Assembly (NCBI GenBank): GCA_023229545.1
Contig: JALNZB010000026.1
Coordinates: forward strand, 1-47,505
Source: Sulfuritalea sp.
Lineage (GTDB): Bacteria > Pseudomonadota > Gammaproteobacteria > Burkholderiales > Rhodocyclaceae
Reading direction: 5' to 3'
DNA: 47,505 bases
A program made the position numbers and the translations under genes. The number at the start of each line of letters is the position of its first letter. The first letter of the stretch is position 1. Positions 40,214-47,505 of the stretch are shown piece by piece. The notes beneath the pieces were generated by a model. The model ran no database searches. It was not told the DNA's origin and saw only the letters and a list, made by a program, of their open reading frames with translations.

Positions 40214-40640
40214 AAGCGCCGCTCCGGTCGCCACGACCTGATAGTTGCAGCGTGACGTGATTCGGGGCGCAGATCGCCACGGCATTGGCCCGCGTCAGCC
40301 AGCCCTGCTGCACGCAATACTGGCGCGCGCCGGGATCGGAAAGGACGCGGGCGCGGCCGGGCTGCACCTCGATCACCGTGGTGCCGATGGCGCCAACAAC
40401 GTCGTACTTGCGCGGCGCATTCAGCGCCAGCTCGGTGACTATCCGACCGTCGCGCTTGACTATCGCGCGATCCGCCGCACCGCCGCGCCACAACAGCGGA
40501 TAGGACGCCGCAACCAGCACGCCGGCGGCCAGCAGCAGCAGCCAGTCGCCAAGCCGCAGCAGCGTCCGCCATGGCGCATGGCCGGCGCCGGCGGCATGCG
40601 CCAGCAACTCGCGCAGTCCGTCGGGAACCCGGTCCTTCAT
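40194..40640 (-). CDS. Membrane-anchored NusG domain II protein
   Basis: 148 residues with one N-terminal membrane helix (WLLLLAAGVLVAASYPLLW) and an exported NusG-II-like beta domain: RIVTELALNAPRKYDVVGAI, IEVQPGRARVLSDPG, CVQQGWLTRANAVAICAPN. Such proteins are typically next to Gx transporters and ApbE flavin transferases; here the Gx gene follows, but no apbE is present. Coupled to rapZ by ATGA. Function not known. Confidence 0.85.
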   Translation of the reverse strand: MKDRVPDGLRELLAHAAGAGHAPWRTLLRLGDWLLLLAAGVLVAASYPLLWRGGAADRAIVKRDGRIVTELALNAPRKYDVVGAIGTTVIEVQPGRARVLSDPGARQYCVQQGWLTRANAVAICAPNHVTLQLSGRGDRSGAYDTLNY

Positions 40641-41479
40641 TCGATCAGGCTGCGATGCCGCACCAGCACCCGCGCCGATTCGCGAAAATGCGCGGCGAGC
40701 TTTTCGGCGAAATACACCGAGCGGTGCTGCCCGCCGGTACAGCCGATGCCCACCGTCAGATACGAGCGGTTGTCGCGCACATAGGCCGGCAGCCAGTCGC
40801 CGATGAAGCGGCGCAGATCGGCCTCCATGCGCGCCACTTCCGGTTGCGCTTCGAGAAAGCCGATCACCTCGGCATCGCGCCCGGTGAGCGGACGCAGCAC
40901 CGGGTCGTAATACGGATTCGGCAGGCAGCGCACGTCGAACACCAAATCGGCGTCAAGCGGAATGCCGTGCTTGAAACCGAAGGATTCGAACAGCAGCGTC
41001 AGTCCGCTGCGCTCGTCCAGCGCCGCGAATTCCTTGATGTAGTTGCGCAGCGCATTGGGCCGCAGGTTGCTGGTGTCGATATGGTGGCCCAGCGAGGCCA
41101 GCATTTCCAGCGCCTCGCGCTCGCGGGCGATGGCCTCATCCAGCGTCACATCGTCGCCGGCCAGCGGGTGACGGCGGCGGGTTTCCGAAAAACGCTGGAT
41201 CAGCACATCATTGCGCGCATCGAGAAAGACGAAGCGTAGCGTGATGCCCTGCGCTTCCAGGTTGCGCAGTTGCGGCGGCAGCGCCGCAATGCTCGACCCG
41301 CCGCGCATGTCCACCGCCACCGCCGCCAACCGATGCCCCTCCAGCCGCAGATGGCCTACCAGCTCCGACAGCAGCGGCGCTGGCAGGTTGTCGACGCAGT
41401 AATAGCCGGCATCCTCCAAAACGTTGAGCGCGATGGATTTGCCGGAACCGGAAAGGCCGCTGATCAGAACGACTTGCAT
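40637..41479 (-). CDS. rapZ: RNase adapter / nucleotide-binding protein RapZ
   Basis: In enterobacteria RapZ delivers GlmZ small RNA to RNase E and tunes GlmS. 280 residues; Walker A SGLSGSGKS (about 8-16), DNLPAPLLSEL, then the C-terminal SFGFKHGIPLDADLVFDVR, NPYYDPVLRPLTGRD and VGIGCTGGQHRSVY. Usually near ptsN/hprK; here it leads a separate operon with the NusG-II and Gx genes. Confidence 0.95.
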   Translation of the reverse strand: MQVVLISGLSGSGKSIALNVLEDAGYYCVDNLPAPLLSELVGHLRLEGHRLAAVAVDMRGGSSIAALPPQLRNLEAQGITLRFVFLDARNDVLIQRFSETRRRHPLAGDDVTLDEAIAREREALEMLASLGHHIDTSNLRPNALRNYIKEFAALDERSGLTLLFESFGFKHGIPLDADLVFDVRCLPNPYYDPVLRPLTGRDAEVIGFLEAQPEVARMEADLRRFIGDWLPAYVRDNRSYLTVGIGCTGGQHRSVYFAEKLAAHFRESARVLVRHRSLIE

Positions 41480-41608
41480 GGGCGAAAGGATAGCGGATTA
41501 CGGCAGGCCGGTGCGCAACGACTTTCCGCGTGCCTGCGGCAGAACTGCCGAAACATGCGGTGGATTGGAGCGGTTACCCGGAATTGCATTGGCTTGCGTC
41601 GCAAAAGA

Positions 41609-42211
41609 CTAAAAGCCGCCGGTGGCGAGCCATTTGTCGATTTGCGGCAGGCGGTCGGCGCCCCAAAAAGCTTCGCCGTCGACCATGAAGTAGGGCGCGC
41701 CGAACATGCCCCTGGCAATCGCCGCATCGGTTTCCTGCCGGAGGCGATCCTTGATCTCCGGCGTGGCGATGGCTGCGGCGAAAGCCTCGCTGTCGATGCC
41801 CAACGTGTCGACGATTTCCAGCAGCACCGGCAACTCGCTGATGTCGCGGCCCGCCACCCAGTAGGCGCGGAACACCGCGTGGGCGAACTCGCGCGCCTTC
41901 GCGCAATCCTGCCCGTGCAGCCAGTAGTAGCCGCGCGCCGCAAGCTGCGTGGCAAGCGGGAACCAGGGCGGGAACTTGTAGGGCAGGCCATGAAAGCGCG
42001 CCGAGCGGTCGAAGTCGCGCTTGCTGTATTCGCCCTTGAGCGGCACGTTGATCAGCAGCGACGAGCCGGTGGCCTTGAAGGCGGCGCCGAGCATGATCGG
42101 TCGCCATTTCACCCGGCGCTTATGCTTCGCCGCGAGATCGTCGATCAGTTCGCTGGCGATGTAGGAATAGGGCGATGAAAAATCGAACCAGAAGTCGATG
42201 GGCTCGCTCAT
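41609..42211 (-). CDS. 2-hydroxychromene-2-carboxylate isomerase family protein (DsbA fold)
   Basis: Kappa-class GST / DsbA-like fold protein; the characterised member NahD isomerises hydroxychromene carboxylate in naphthalene degradation using glutathione. 200 residues; catalytic Ser in FDFSSPYSYIASE, then KWRPIMLGAAFKATG, GVFGAPYF-like GMFGAPYFMVDGEAFWGADR near the end. Start at 42211 behind AAGGAGACCTC. No aromatic catabolic genes are nearby, so the natural substrate is open. Confidence 0.88.
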   Translation of the reverse strand: MSEPIDFWFDFSSPYSYIASELIDDLAAKHKRRVKWRPIMLGAAFKATGSSLLINVPLKGEYSKRDFDRSARFHGLPYKFPPWFPLATQLAARGYYWLHGQDCAKAREFAHAVFRAYWVAGRDISELPVLLEIVDTLGIDSEAFAAAIATPEIKDRLRQETDAAIARGMFGAPYFMVDGEAFWGADRLPQIDKWLATGGF

Positions 42212-42359
42212 GAGGTCTCCTTGGGTAACGGGCATTATGCGTATTTTTCCTGAGCGGATGCTGCTGATTGTCGGTGACGCGCGCTCGATGTTGCAGTGCA
42301 CATAAGGACCGGAAATTGGATAAGATGATCGACCGACCACCGATGCAAAGAGCCCCTGT

Positions 42360-43385
42360 TTGAGCGCCCCGCTGAACACCTCCATTATCTACCCGCATGA
42401 CACCTCGCCCGCTCCCGGCGTGGCGGTGCCCGTTGCGCCCGGCATCGAATGGCTGTGCATGCCGCTGCCTTTCGCGCTGAACCATGTCAATTTGTGGTTG
42501 CTGGCCGATGGCGAGGCTTGGGCGGCGGTGGATACCGGCTTTGCCCTCGATCCGGTAAAGGCGGCCTGGAAGTCGGCGCTGGCGACACGGCGTCTTTCAC
42601 GCTGCATCGTCACCCATTGCCATCCCGACCACCTCGGCCTCGCCGCGTGGCTGGAGCAGGAGACCGGCGCCGGGCTGTGGATGGCGCAGGGCGAATACCT
42701 GGTGGCGCAGATGATCGCCGAGCAGATCGCCGGCTATTCGGTTGCTGCCATGGTCGGGTTCTTCCGCCGCCACGGCCTCGACCCCGCGCGCATCGATGGC
42801 CTGATCGCCCGCGGCAATGCCTACAAGCGCGGCGTGCCGGCGATCCCGGCCACCTTTCAGCGACTGTTCGACGATCAGGTGCTGCGCATCGGCGGGCACG
42901 ACTGGCGCGCCATCGTCGGCCACGGTCATTCCCCCGAACACATGAGCCTGTATTGCGCCGAACTCGGCGTGCTGATTTCCGGCGACATGCTGCTGCCGCG
43001 CATTTCGACCAATATTTCGGTGATGGCCAGCAACCCGCAGAGCGATCCGCTCGGGCTGTTCCTCGCTTCCATCGACGGTTTTCGCGCGCTGCCGGTCGAC
43101 ACGCTGGTGCTGCCCTCGCACGGTCGCCCGTTCCGCGGCCTGCATGCCCGCGTCGAGCAACTGCATGCGCACCATGCCGAGCGCTGCAAGCTGCTGCTCG
43201 ACGCCTGCCGCAACAAGCCGAAAAGCGCCGCCGACCTGCTCGGGGTGTTGTTCGACCGCGAACTGCCCGACCCGCACCAGACCATGTTCGCCATGGGCGA
43301 AGCCATCGCCCATCTGAATTATCTCGAACACGCCGGAAAATTGCGGCGCGCGGAAGAAAGCGGTCTCATTCGTTACACCAGTTAG
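42360..43385 (+). CDS. Metallo-beta-lactamase-fold hydrolase
   Basis: 341-residue MBL protein with the zinc motif THCHPDHLG (H-x-H-x-D-H), GHGHSPEHMSLY, ISGDMLLPRIS and LPSHGRPF, plus a C-terminal winged-helix-like tail (KSAADLLGVLF; AHLNYLEHAGKLRR), as in glyoxalase II / LACTB2-like enzymes. The start is a TTG at 42360; the only upstream ATG is out of frame. It ends 19 bp before phaC. A perfect copy of the 22-bp repeat encodes KSALATRRLS just before the zinc motif. Confidence 0.88.
   Translation: MSAPLNTSIIYPHDTSPAPGVAVPVAPGIEWLCMPLPFALNHVNLWLLADGEAWAAVDTGFALDPVKAAWKSALATRRLSRCIVTHCHPDHLGLAAWLEQETGAGLWMAQGEYLVAQMIAEQIAGYSVAAMVGFFRRHGLDPARIDGLIARGNAYKRGVPAIPATFQRLFDDQVLRIGGHDWRAIVGHGHSPEHMSLYCAELGVLISGDMLLPRISTNISVMASNPQSDPLGLFLASIDGFRALPVDTLVLPSHGRPFRGLHARVEQLHAHHAERCKLLLDACRNKPKSAADLLGVLFDRELPDPHQTMFAMGEAIAHLNYLEHAGKLRRAEESGLIRYTS
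42572..42593 (+). repeat. 22-bp dispersed repeat, copy 11
   Basis: All 22 positions match. In the MBL hydrolase gene, encoding SALATRR. Confidence 0.88.
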
Positions 43386-43404
43386 TCCCATCCAGGAAGT
43401 CGCC

Positions 43405-45222
43405 ATGTCCACCCACGAAACCAAAGCTCTGCCCGATCCGAAGGAAGTTGCCAGGATCTACGCCGAGGTCGCCCAGCGCGCCTCCGACCTGATCGCGGGC
43501 CACATCAAGCGGCAGATGAAGCGGGGCGTCCCGGCGCCGTCCGACGAACTGGGTATCGCCCAGGCTTTCATGGACATGACGGCGAAGATGCTGGCCAACC
43601 CCTACAAGATGGCGCGGGCGCAGATGAATCTGGTGTGGGATTATTTTTCGCTGTGGCAGCACTCGATGCTGCGCTCCATGGGCCTGCATGGAGCGCCGGT
43701 GGCGGCACCGAAGAAGGGCGACCACCGTTTCAAGGACGCGCAGTGGGAAGAGCATTTCCTGTTCGATTTCGTCAAGCAGAGCTATCTGATCACCGCCAGC
43801 CACATTCATGCTGCCGTCAGCAATGTCGAGGGCCTCGAAGACATCTCGAAGAAGAAAGTGGACTTCTTCACCCGCCAGTTCATCGACGCGCTGTCGCCCT
43901 CCAACTTCGCCGCGACCAACCCCGCGGTGTTGCGCGAGACCGTCACCAGCCACGGCCAGAATCTGCTCAAGGGCTTCAACAACCTGCTGCGCGACATCGA
44001 GGAAGGCGACGGCCAGCTGCGCGTCAAGATGACCGATCCATCGGCTTTCGAGATGGGCAGGAACGTCGCCGTGACGCCGGGCAAGGTGGTGTTCCAGAAT
44101 GAAATGATCCAGTTGATCCAGTTCAATCCGACCACCAGGGAGCAGTACCAGCGCCCGCTGCTGATCATCCCGCCCTGGATCAACAAGTACTACATCCTCG
44201 ACCTGCGCGAGAGCAATTCCTTCATCAAGTGGGCCACCGACCAGGGCCACAGCGTGTTCGTCATCTCCTGGGTGAATCCGGACGCCAAACTGGCGCAGAA
44301 GGGCTTCGACGACTACCTGAGCGAAGGCGCGCTGGCCGCCATCGACGCCGTCTGCCGGCAGACTGGCGAGAAGGAAGTGAATCTGATCGGCTACTGCCTC
44401 GGCGGCACGCTGCTCGGTTCCACCATGGGCTACATGGCCGCGAAAAAGGACAAACGCATCGCTTCGGCGACCTTCTTCGTCGCCCTGCTCGACTTCTCGA
44501 TTCCCGGCGAGCTCGGCGTCTTCATCGATGAAGCCCAGGTAGCCAAGCTGGAAAAGAAAATGGAAAAGCGCGGCTTCCTGGAAGGCTCGGAGATGGGCGG
44601 CACCTTCAACATGCTGCGCTCCAACGACCTGATCTGGTCCTTCGTGGTGAACAACTACCTGATGGGCAAGGACCCTTTCCCCTTCGACCTGCTCTACTGG
44701 AATTCCGATTCCACGCGCATGCCCTGCAAGATGCACAGCTTCTATCTGCGCAACATGTATTTGAACAACCTGCTGCGTGAGCCGGGCGGCATCACCCTGC
44801 TCGATACGCCAATCGATTTGTCGAAGGTCAAGACGCCGTCCTATTTCATTTCCACCCTGGAAGATCACATCGCGCCGTGGCGCAGCGTCTATCTCGGCGC
44901 CACCGTACTCGGCGGCCCGGTGCGCTTCGCCCTCGGCGGTTCCGGCCACATCGCCGGCATCGTCAATCCGCCGGCGGCCAACAAGTATGGCTTCTGGACC
45001 AATGACGCCAAGGCGCTGCCGGAAACCCCGGATGAGTGGTTCGAAGGCGCCAGGCAGCACGAAGGCTCCTGGTGGACCGACTGGCAGAAGTGGATCAGCG
45101 GGCTGAATGACGCCAGGGTACCGGCGCGTGATCCGGCCAAGGGCAAGCTGAAGCCGCTCGAAGACGCGCCCGGCTCCTTCGTCAGGTTTCGCCTCGACGC
45201 GCAGAAGAAGAAAGCGAAGTGA
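43405..45222 (+). CDS. phaC: Class I poly(3-hydroxyalkanoate) synthase
   Basis: Polymerises 3-hydroxyacyl-CoA into storage granules. 605 residues. The lipase-like box is GYCLGG with nucleophile Cys331; catalytic Asp in STLEDHIAPWRSVY and His in GGSGHIAGIVNPP. The N-terminal PhaC_N domain runs to about residue 240 (FNPTTREQYQRPLLIIPPW INKYY). AGGAAGT lies before the ATG. No phaA, phaB or phaP gene is in the window. Confidence 0.97.
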   Translation: MSTHETKALPDPKEVARIYAEVAQRASDLIAGHIKRQMKRGVPAPSDELGIAQAFMDMTAKMLANPYKMARAQMNLVWDYFSLWQHSMLRSMGLHGAPVAAPKKGDHRFKDAQWEEHFLFDFVKQSYLITASHIHAAVSNVEGLEDISKKKVDFFTRQFIDALSPSNFAATNPAVLRETVTSHGQNLLKGFNNLLRDIEEGDGQLRVKMTDPSAFEMGRNVAVTPGKVVFQNEMIQLIQFNPTTREQYQRPLLIIPPWINKYYILDLRESNSFIKWATDQGHSVFVISWVNPDAKLAQKGFDDYLSEGALAAIDAVCRQTGEKEVNLIGYCLGGTLLGSTMGYMAAKKDKRIASATFFVALLDFSIPGELGVFIDEAQVAKLEKKMEKRGFLEGSEMGGTFNMLRSNDLIWSFVVNNYLMGKDPFPFDLLYWNSDSTRMPCKMHSFYLRNMYLNNLLREPGGITLLDTPIDLSKVKTPSYFISTLEDHIAPWRSVYLGATVLGGPVRFALGGSGHIAGIVNPPAANKYGFWTNDAKALPETPDEWFEGARQHEGSWWTDWQKWISGLNDARVPARDPAKGKLKPLEDAPGSFVRFRLDAQKKKAK

Positions 45223-45719
45223 ACGCCGTTCCGGCGCAACGCACAGCGGGCGCGGACTCGCGGGACTCGACGGCGACATTGACCGGCGAACCGCGACGCG
45301 TCGTACTCGACACCAACGTGCTGGTCTCGCTCTACGTTTTTGCCGACAGCCGCTTCGCCCCGCTGCGAACGAAAATCGAAAGCGGCGAGTGGCTGGCGAT
45401 TACCAGCGAGGCATGTTTCAGCGAGTTCCGCCGCGTCCTGGGCTACCCCCTGTTTGCGCTGGCCGACGAGGGGCAGAAAGAGGCACTAGCCGCCTACGAT
45501 GGCGTCGTCGCGCACTTTGCCGGTTCGCCGCTGGCGGCAGCCGTCGCCCTGCCGCGCTGCAAGGACCGCGATGACCAGAAGTTCCTCGAACTGGCGCGCG
45601 ATGCCGCCGCCGACTGGCTGGTGACGGCGGACAAGGCCTTGCTACATCTTGCGCGGCGCGACCGGCTGCGCGGCCTGTTCCGCATTCTCACGCCCGAAGC
45701 GGCGCTGACGGAAATGTGA
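45219..45719 (+). CDS. PIN-domain protein (COG1569-like), coupled to phaC
   Basis: Putative ribonuclease of 166 residues. GTG start at 45219 overlapping the phaC stop as GTGA. After a 27-residue leader come VVLDTNVLVSLYVFADSRFA, SEACFSEFRRVLGYP (E), KDRDDQKFLELARDAAADWL (D) and LVTADKAL (D), the four-acid PIN site. No antitoxin gene adjoins it. This subgroup is distinct from the VapC-like protein at 14.7 kb. Confidence 0.85.
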   Translation: MNAVPAQRTAGADSRDSTATLTGEPRRVVLDTNVLVSLYVFADSRFAPLRTKIESGEWLAITSEACFSEFRRVLGYPLFALADEGQKEALAAYDGVVAHFAGSPLAAAVALPRCKDRDDQKFLELARDAAADWLVTADKALLHLARRDRLRGLFRILTPEAALTEM

Positions 45720-45721
45720 AG

Positions 45722-45743
45722 AGTCGGCGCTGACGGTACGGCG
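45722..45743 (+). repeat. 22-bp dispersed repeat, copy 12 (intergenic)
   Basis: 20 of 22 positions. Begins 3 bases after the stop codon of the phaC-linked PIN gene. Confidence 0.78.
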
Positions 45744-45754
45744 CCAGGCACCCC

Positions 45755-45780
45755 AAAAAAAGGGCGCCACGAAGGCGCCC
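45755..45780 (-). terminator. Intrinsic terminator of amtB
   Basis: On the minus strand GGGCGCC, loop TTCGT and GGCGCCC are followed by seven T. It lies 69 bp past the amtB stop, a textbook Rho-independent signal. Confidence 0.9.
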
Positions 45781-45813
45781 TGAACAAACCGCAATGGGAG
45801 GAGACCACGCGGT

Positions 45814-45838
45814 AGCCCCCTTCGTGACGAAGGGGGCT
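45814..45838. terminator. Second hairpin between the PIN gene and amtB
   Basis: AGCCCCCTTCG, loop TGA and CGAAGGGGGCT form a perfect 11-bp stem 10 bp from the amtB stop. There is no T run on either side, so it may protect the amtB mRNA 3' end or assist termination of the converging phaC-PIN transcript. Confidence 0.5.
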
Positions 45839-45848
45839 GGGGGTTGGA

Positions 45849-47339
45849 TCAACTGCTGTGGTAAGCCGTCTCGCCGTGGGAGGTGATGTCGAGACCTTCG
45901 CGCTCTTCGTCTTCCGGCACGCGCAGGCCGACCAGTACATCAACGATCTTGTAGCAGACGAAGGCGACGACGCCGGACCAGACCAGGGTCACGCCGACGG
46001 CGGTGGCCTGAATCGTGACCTGACCCATGATGTCGTAGTTGTCCGCCACCTTGTTCGCCACGTAGTCGTAGATGCCGCTGCCGCCGAGGCTGGGCGACGC
46101 GAAGACGCCGGTGAGCAGCGCGCCGAGGATGCCGCCGACGCCATGCACGCCGAACACGTCGAGCGAGTCATCGGCGCCGAGCAGTTTCTTCAGGCCATTG
46201 ACGCCCCACAAGCAGATCACGCCCGCCGCCAGACCGATCACCAGGGCGCCGACGACGCCGACGAAGCCTGCCGCCGGAGTGATCGCCACCAGACCGGCCA
46301 CTGCGCCGGACGCAGCGCCCAGCATCGAGGGCTTGCCCTTGAGCAGCCATTCCGCAATCATCCAGGAAGTCGCCGCCGTTGCCGTGGCCAGCCAGGTATT
46401 GACGAAGGCCAGCGCCGCCGTGCCGTTGGCTTCGAGCGCCGAGCCGGCGTTGAAGCCGAACCAGCCGAACCACAGCAAGGATGCGCCGATCATGGTCATG
46501 GTCAGCGAGTGCGGCGCCATCGAGTCCTTGCCGTAGCCGACGCGCTTGCCCAGCAGATAGGCGCCGATCAGGCCGGCGATGGCGGCATTGATATGCACCA
46601 CGGTGCCGCCGGCGAAGTCGAGCGCACCCTTTTGGAACAGGTAGCCTGCCGTCGCAGTGGCCTTGTCCGCCGCTTCTGCGGAGATGTAGGCATCCGGGCC
46701 GGTCCAGTACCAGACCATGTGCGTCATCGGCAGATAGCTGAAGCTGAACCACAGCACCATGAACAGCAGCACGGCGGAGAACTTGATGCGCTCGGCGAAG
46801 GCGCCGACGATCAGGCCGCAGGTGATGGCTGCGAAGGCGCCCTGAAAGGCGACGAAGATGAGCTCGGAGACGACGACACCCTTGCTGAAGGTGGCGGCGA
46901 CCGAATCCGGCGTGATGCCTTTGAGGAATAGCTTGTCGAGGCTGCCGAAAAAGGCGTTGCCCTCGGTGAAGGCCACGCTGTAGCCATACACGACCCATAG
47001 CACGCTGATCACCGAGAAGGTGACGAACACCTGCATCAGCACCGACAGCATGTTCTTGCTGCGCACCAGGCCGCCATAGAACAGCGCGAGACCGGGAATG
47101 CTCATCAGGATCACCAGCGCGGTGGAGATCATCAGCCAGGCGTTGTCGCCCTTGTTGGCCGTTGGCGCCGGAGCCGCAGCGGGAGCCGCAGCCGCCGGAG
47201 CGACCGTTGCAGCAGCAGCAGCCGGAGCGGCAGCCTCGGTGGCAGCGACCGTCGGCGCAGCGGGCTTGTCGTCGGCGAGTGCGCCGCCGACAAAGCTGAC
47301 CGCAAAGGCCGTCAGCAGGATAGCTAGGTATTTTCTCAT
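45849..47339 (-). CDS. amtB: Ammonium transporter AmtB
   Basis: Trimeric inner-membrane ammonium channel. 496 residues: signal peptide (1-22), an Ala/Pro-rich spacer (about 25-60), then 11 membrane helices starting ALVILMSIPGLALFYGGLVR. The pore twin histidines are in PMTHMVWYW and FGVHGVGGILGALL. The cytoplasmic tail EREGLDITSHGETAY is the GlnK-binding segment. GGGAGA precedes the ATG. Follows the P-II gene by 12 bp, so GlnK would block it when nitrogen is ample. Confidence 0.96.
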   Translation of the reverse strand: MRKYLAILLTAFAVSFVGGALADDKPAAPTVAATEAAAPAAAAATVAPAAAAPAAAPAPTANKGDNAWLMISTALVILMSIPGLALFYGGLVRSKNMLSVLMQVFVTFSVISVLWVVYGYSVAFTEGNAFFGSLDKLFLKGITPDSVAATFSKGVVVSELIFVAFQGAFAAITCGLIVGAFAERIKFSAVLLFMVLWFSFSYLPMTHMVWYWTGPDAYISAEAADKATATAGYLFQKGALDFAGGTVVHINAAIAGLIGAYLLGKRVGYGKDSMAPHSLTMTMIGASLLWFGWFGFNAGSALEANGTAALAFVNTWLATATAATSWMIAEWLLKGKPSMLGAASGAVAGLVAITPAAGFVGVVGALVIGLAAGVICLWGVNGLKKLLGADDSLDVFGVHGVGGILGALLTGVFASPSLGGSGIYDYVANKVADNYDIMGQVTIQATAVGVTLVWSGVVAFVCYKIVDVLVGLRVPEDEEREGLDITSHGETAYHSS

Positions 47340-47351
47340 TTCGGCTCTCCC

Positions 47352-47505
47352 TTACAGGGCTTCCTCACCGGTTTCACCGGTGCGGATGCGGATGACTTGT
47401 TCAACGTCGAAGACGAAAATCTTGCCGTCGCCGATCTTGCCGGTGCTGGCGGATTTCTCGATGGTTTCGATGACCTGGTCCAGCATGTCGTCGCGTATGG
47501 CGGCT
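47352..47505 (-). CDS. glnK: P-II nitrogen regulatory protein, C-terminal part (window edge)
   Basis: Only the last 51 codons are present. They read MLDQVIETIEKSASTGKIGD then GKIFVFDVEQVIRIRTGE and GEEAL at the stop, matching the B-loop and C-loop of P-II proteins. The T-loop with the uridylylated Tyr lies outside. Position before amtB indicates GlnK rather than GlnB. Confidence 0.93.
   Translation of the reverse strand, partial: AAIRDDMLDQVIETIEKSASTGKIGDGKIFVFDVEQVIRIRTGETGEEAL

Noticed and set aside
41369..41386. GCGGCGCTGGCAGG in rapZ as another repeat copy
   Set aside because: The AGTC start and the ACGGCG end are both missing.

Overview
The window is a gene-dense, high-G+C stretch of a proteobacterial chromosome, most likely a betaproteobacterium near the Rhodocyclales/Nitrosomonadales. 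The pointers are the rpoN-hpf-ptsN-hprK block, rapZ, a perfect CIRCE element before rpoH, a RibB protein with a decayed RibA half, a class I PHA synthase, and adjacent ftsY-ftsE-ftsX. No rRNA, tRNA, CRISPR array, IS element or prophage was recognised. The lineage is inferred from gene content, not from a marker search.

Layout. 1-8.7 kb: a two-partner secretion locus on the minus strand, with transporter tpsB followed by a giant exoprotein gene tpsA that runs off the left edge (at least 2,297 codons). 8.8-12.8 kb: a membrane-anchored coiled-coil protein, then cutA-dsbD-ribE on the plus strand. 12.8-17.2 kb: two ABC-F ATPases (YheS and YbiT types) flanking a VapBC-like module and a 21-bp-arm palindrome. 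17.3-21.9 kb: a PsiF-like protein, then hprK, ptsN, hpf, rpoN and lptB (nitrogen PTS, sigma-54, LPS export). 21.9-27.6 kb: recX and recA, then pncC, pgpA, thiL, nusB, ribH and ribBX (DNA repair, phospholipid, thiamine and riboflavin synthesis). 27.7-31.8 kb: rpoH with CIRCE, a small unknown protein, ftsX, ftsE and ftsY. 31.8-36 kb: an M16 peptidase pair, rsmD, coaD and a 2[4Fe-4S] ferredoxin on the plus strand. 36-41.5 kb: mutM, a frameshifted TPR gene and mutY, facing a rapZ / NusG-domain-II / Gx-transporter operon. 41.6-47.5 kb: a DsbA-fold isomerase, an MBL hydrolase, phaC, a PIN-domain protein coupled to phaC, then amtB and the end of a P-II gene (glnK-amtB order).

Most genes form tight same-strand runs joined by ATGA or GTGA overlaps, so several are probably translationally coupled. 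Starts were moved inward wherever the longest open frame ran into a neighbour and a conserved N-terminus or ribosome binding site marked a better codon.

The most unusual signal is not a gene. A roughly 22-bp sequence, AGTCGGCGCTGG followed by CGRCACGGCG, occurs 12 times on both strands, inside ten genes or between genes, in several reading frames. It behaves as a DNA-level repeat, like the uptake sequences of Neisseria or Haemophilus, but I know of no such element described for this lineage. Other points of note are a lost switch histidine in FtsE, a -1 frameshift in the TPR gene, a second family of long palindromes, and a catalytically dead partner in the M16 pair.
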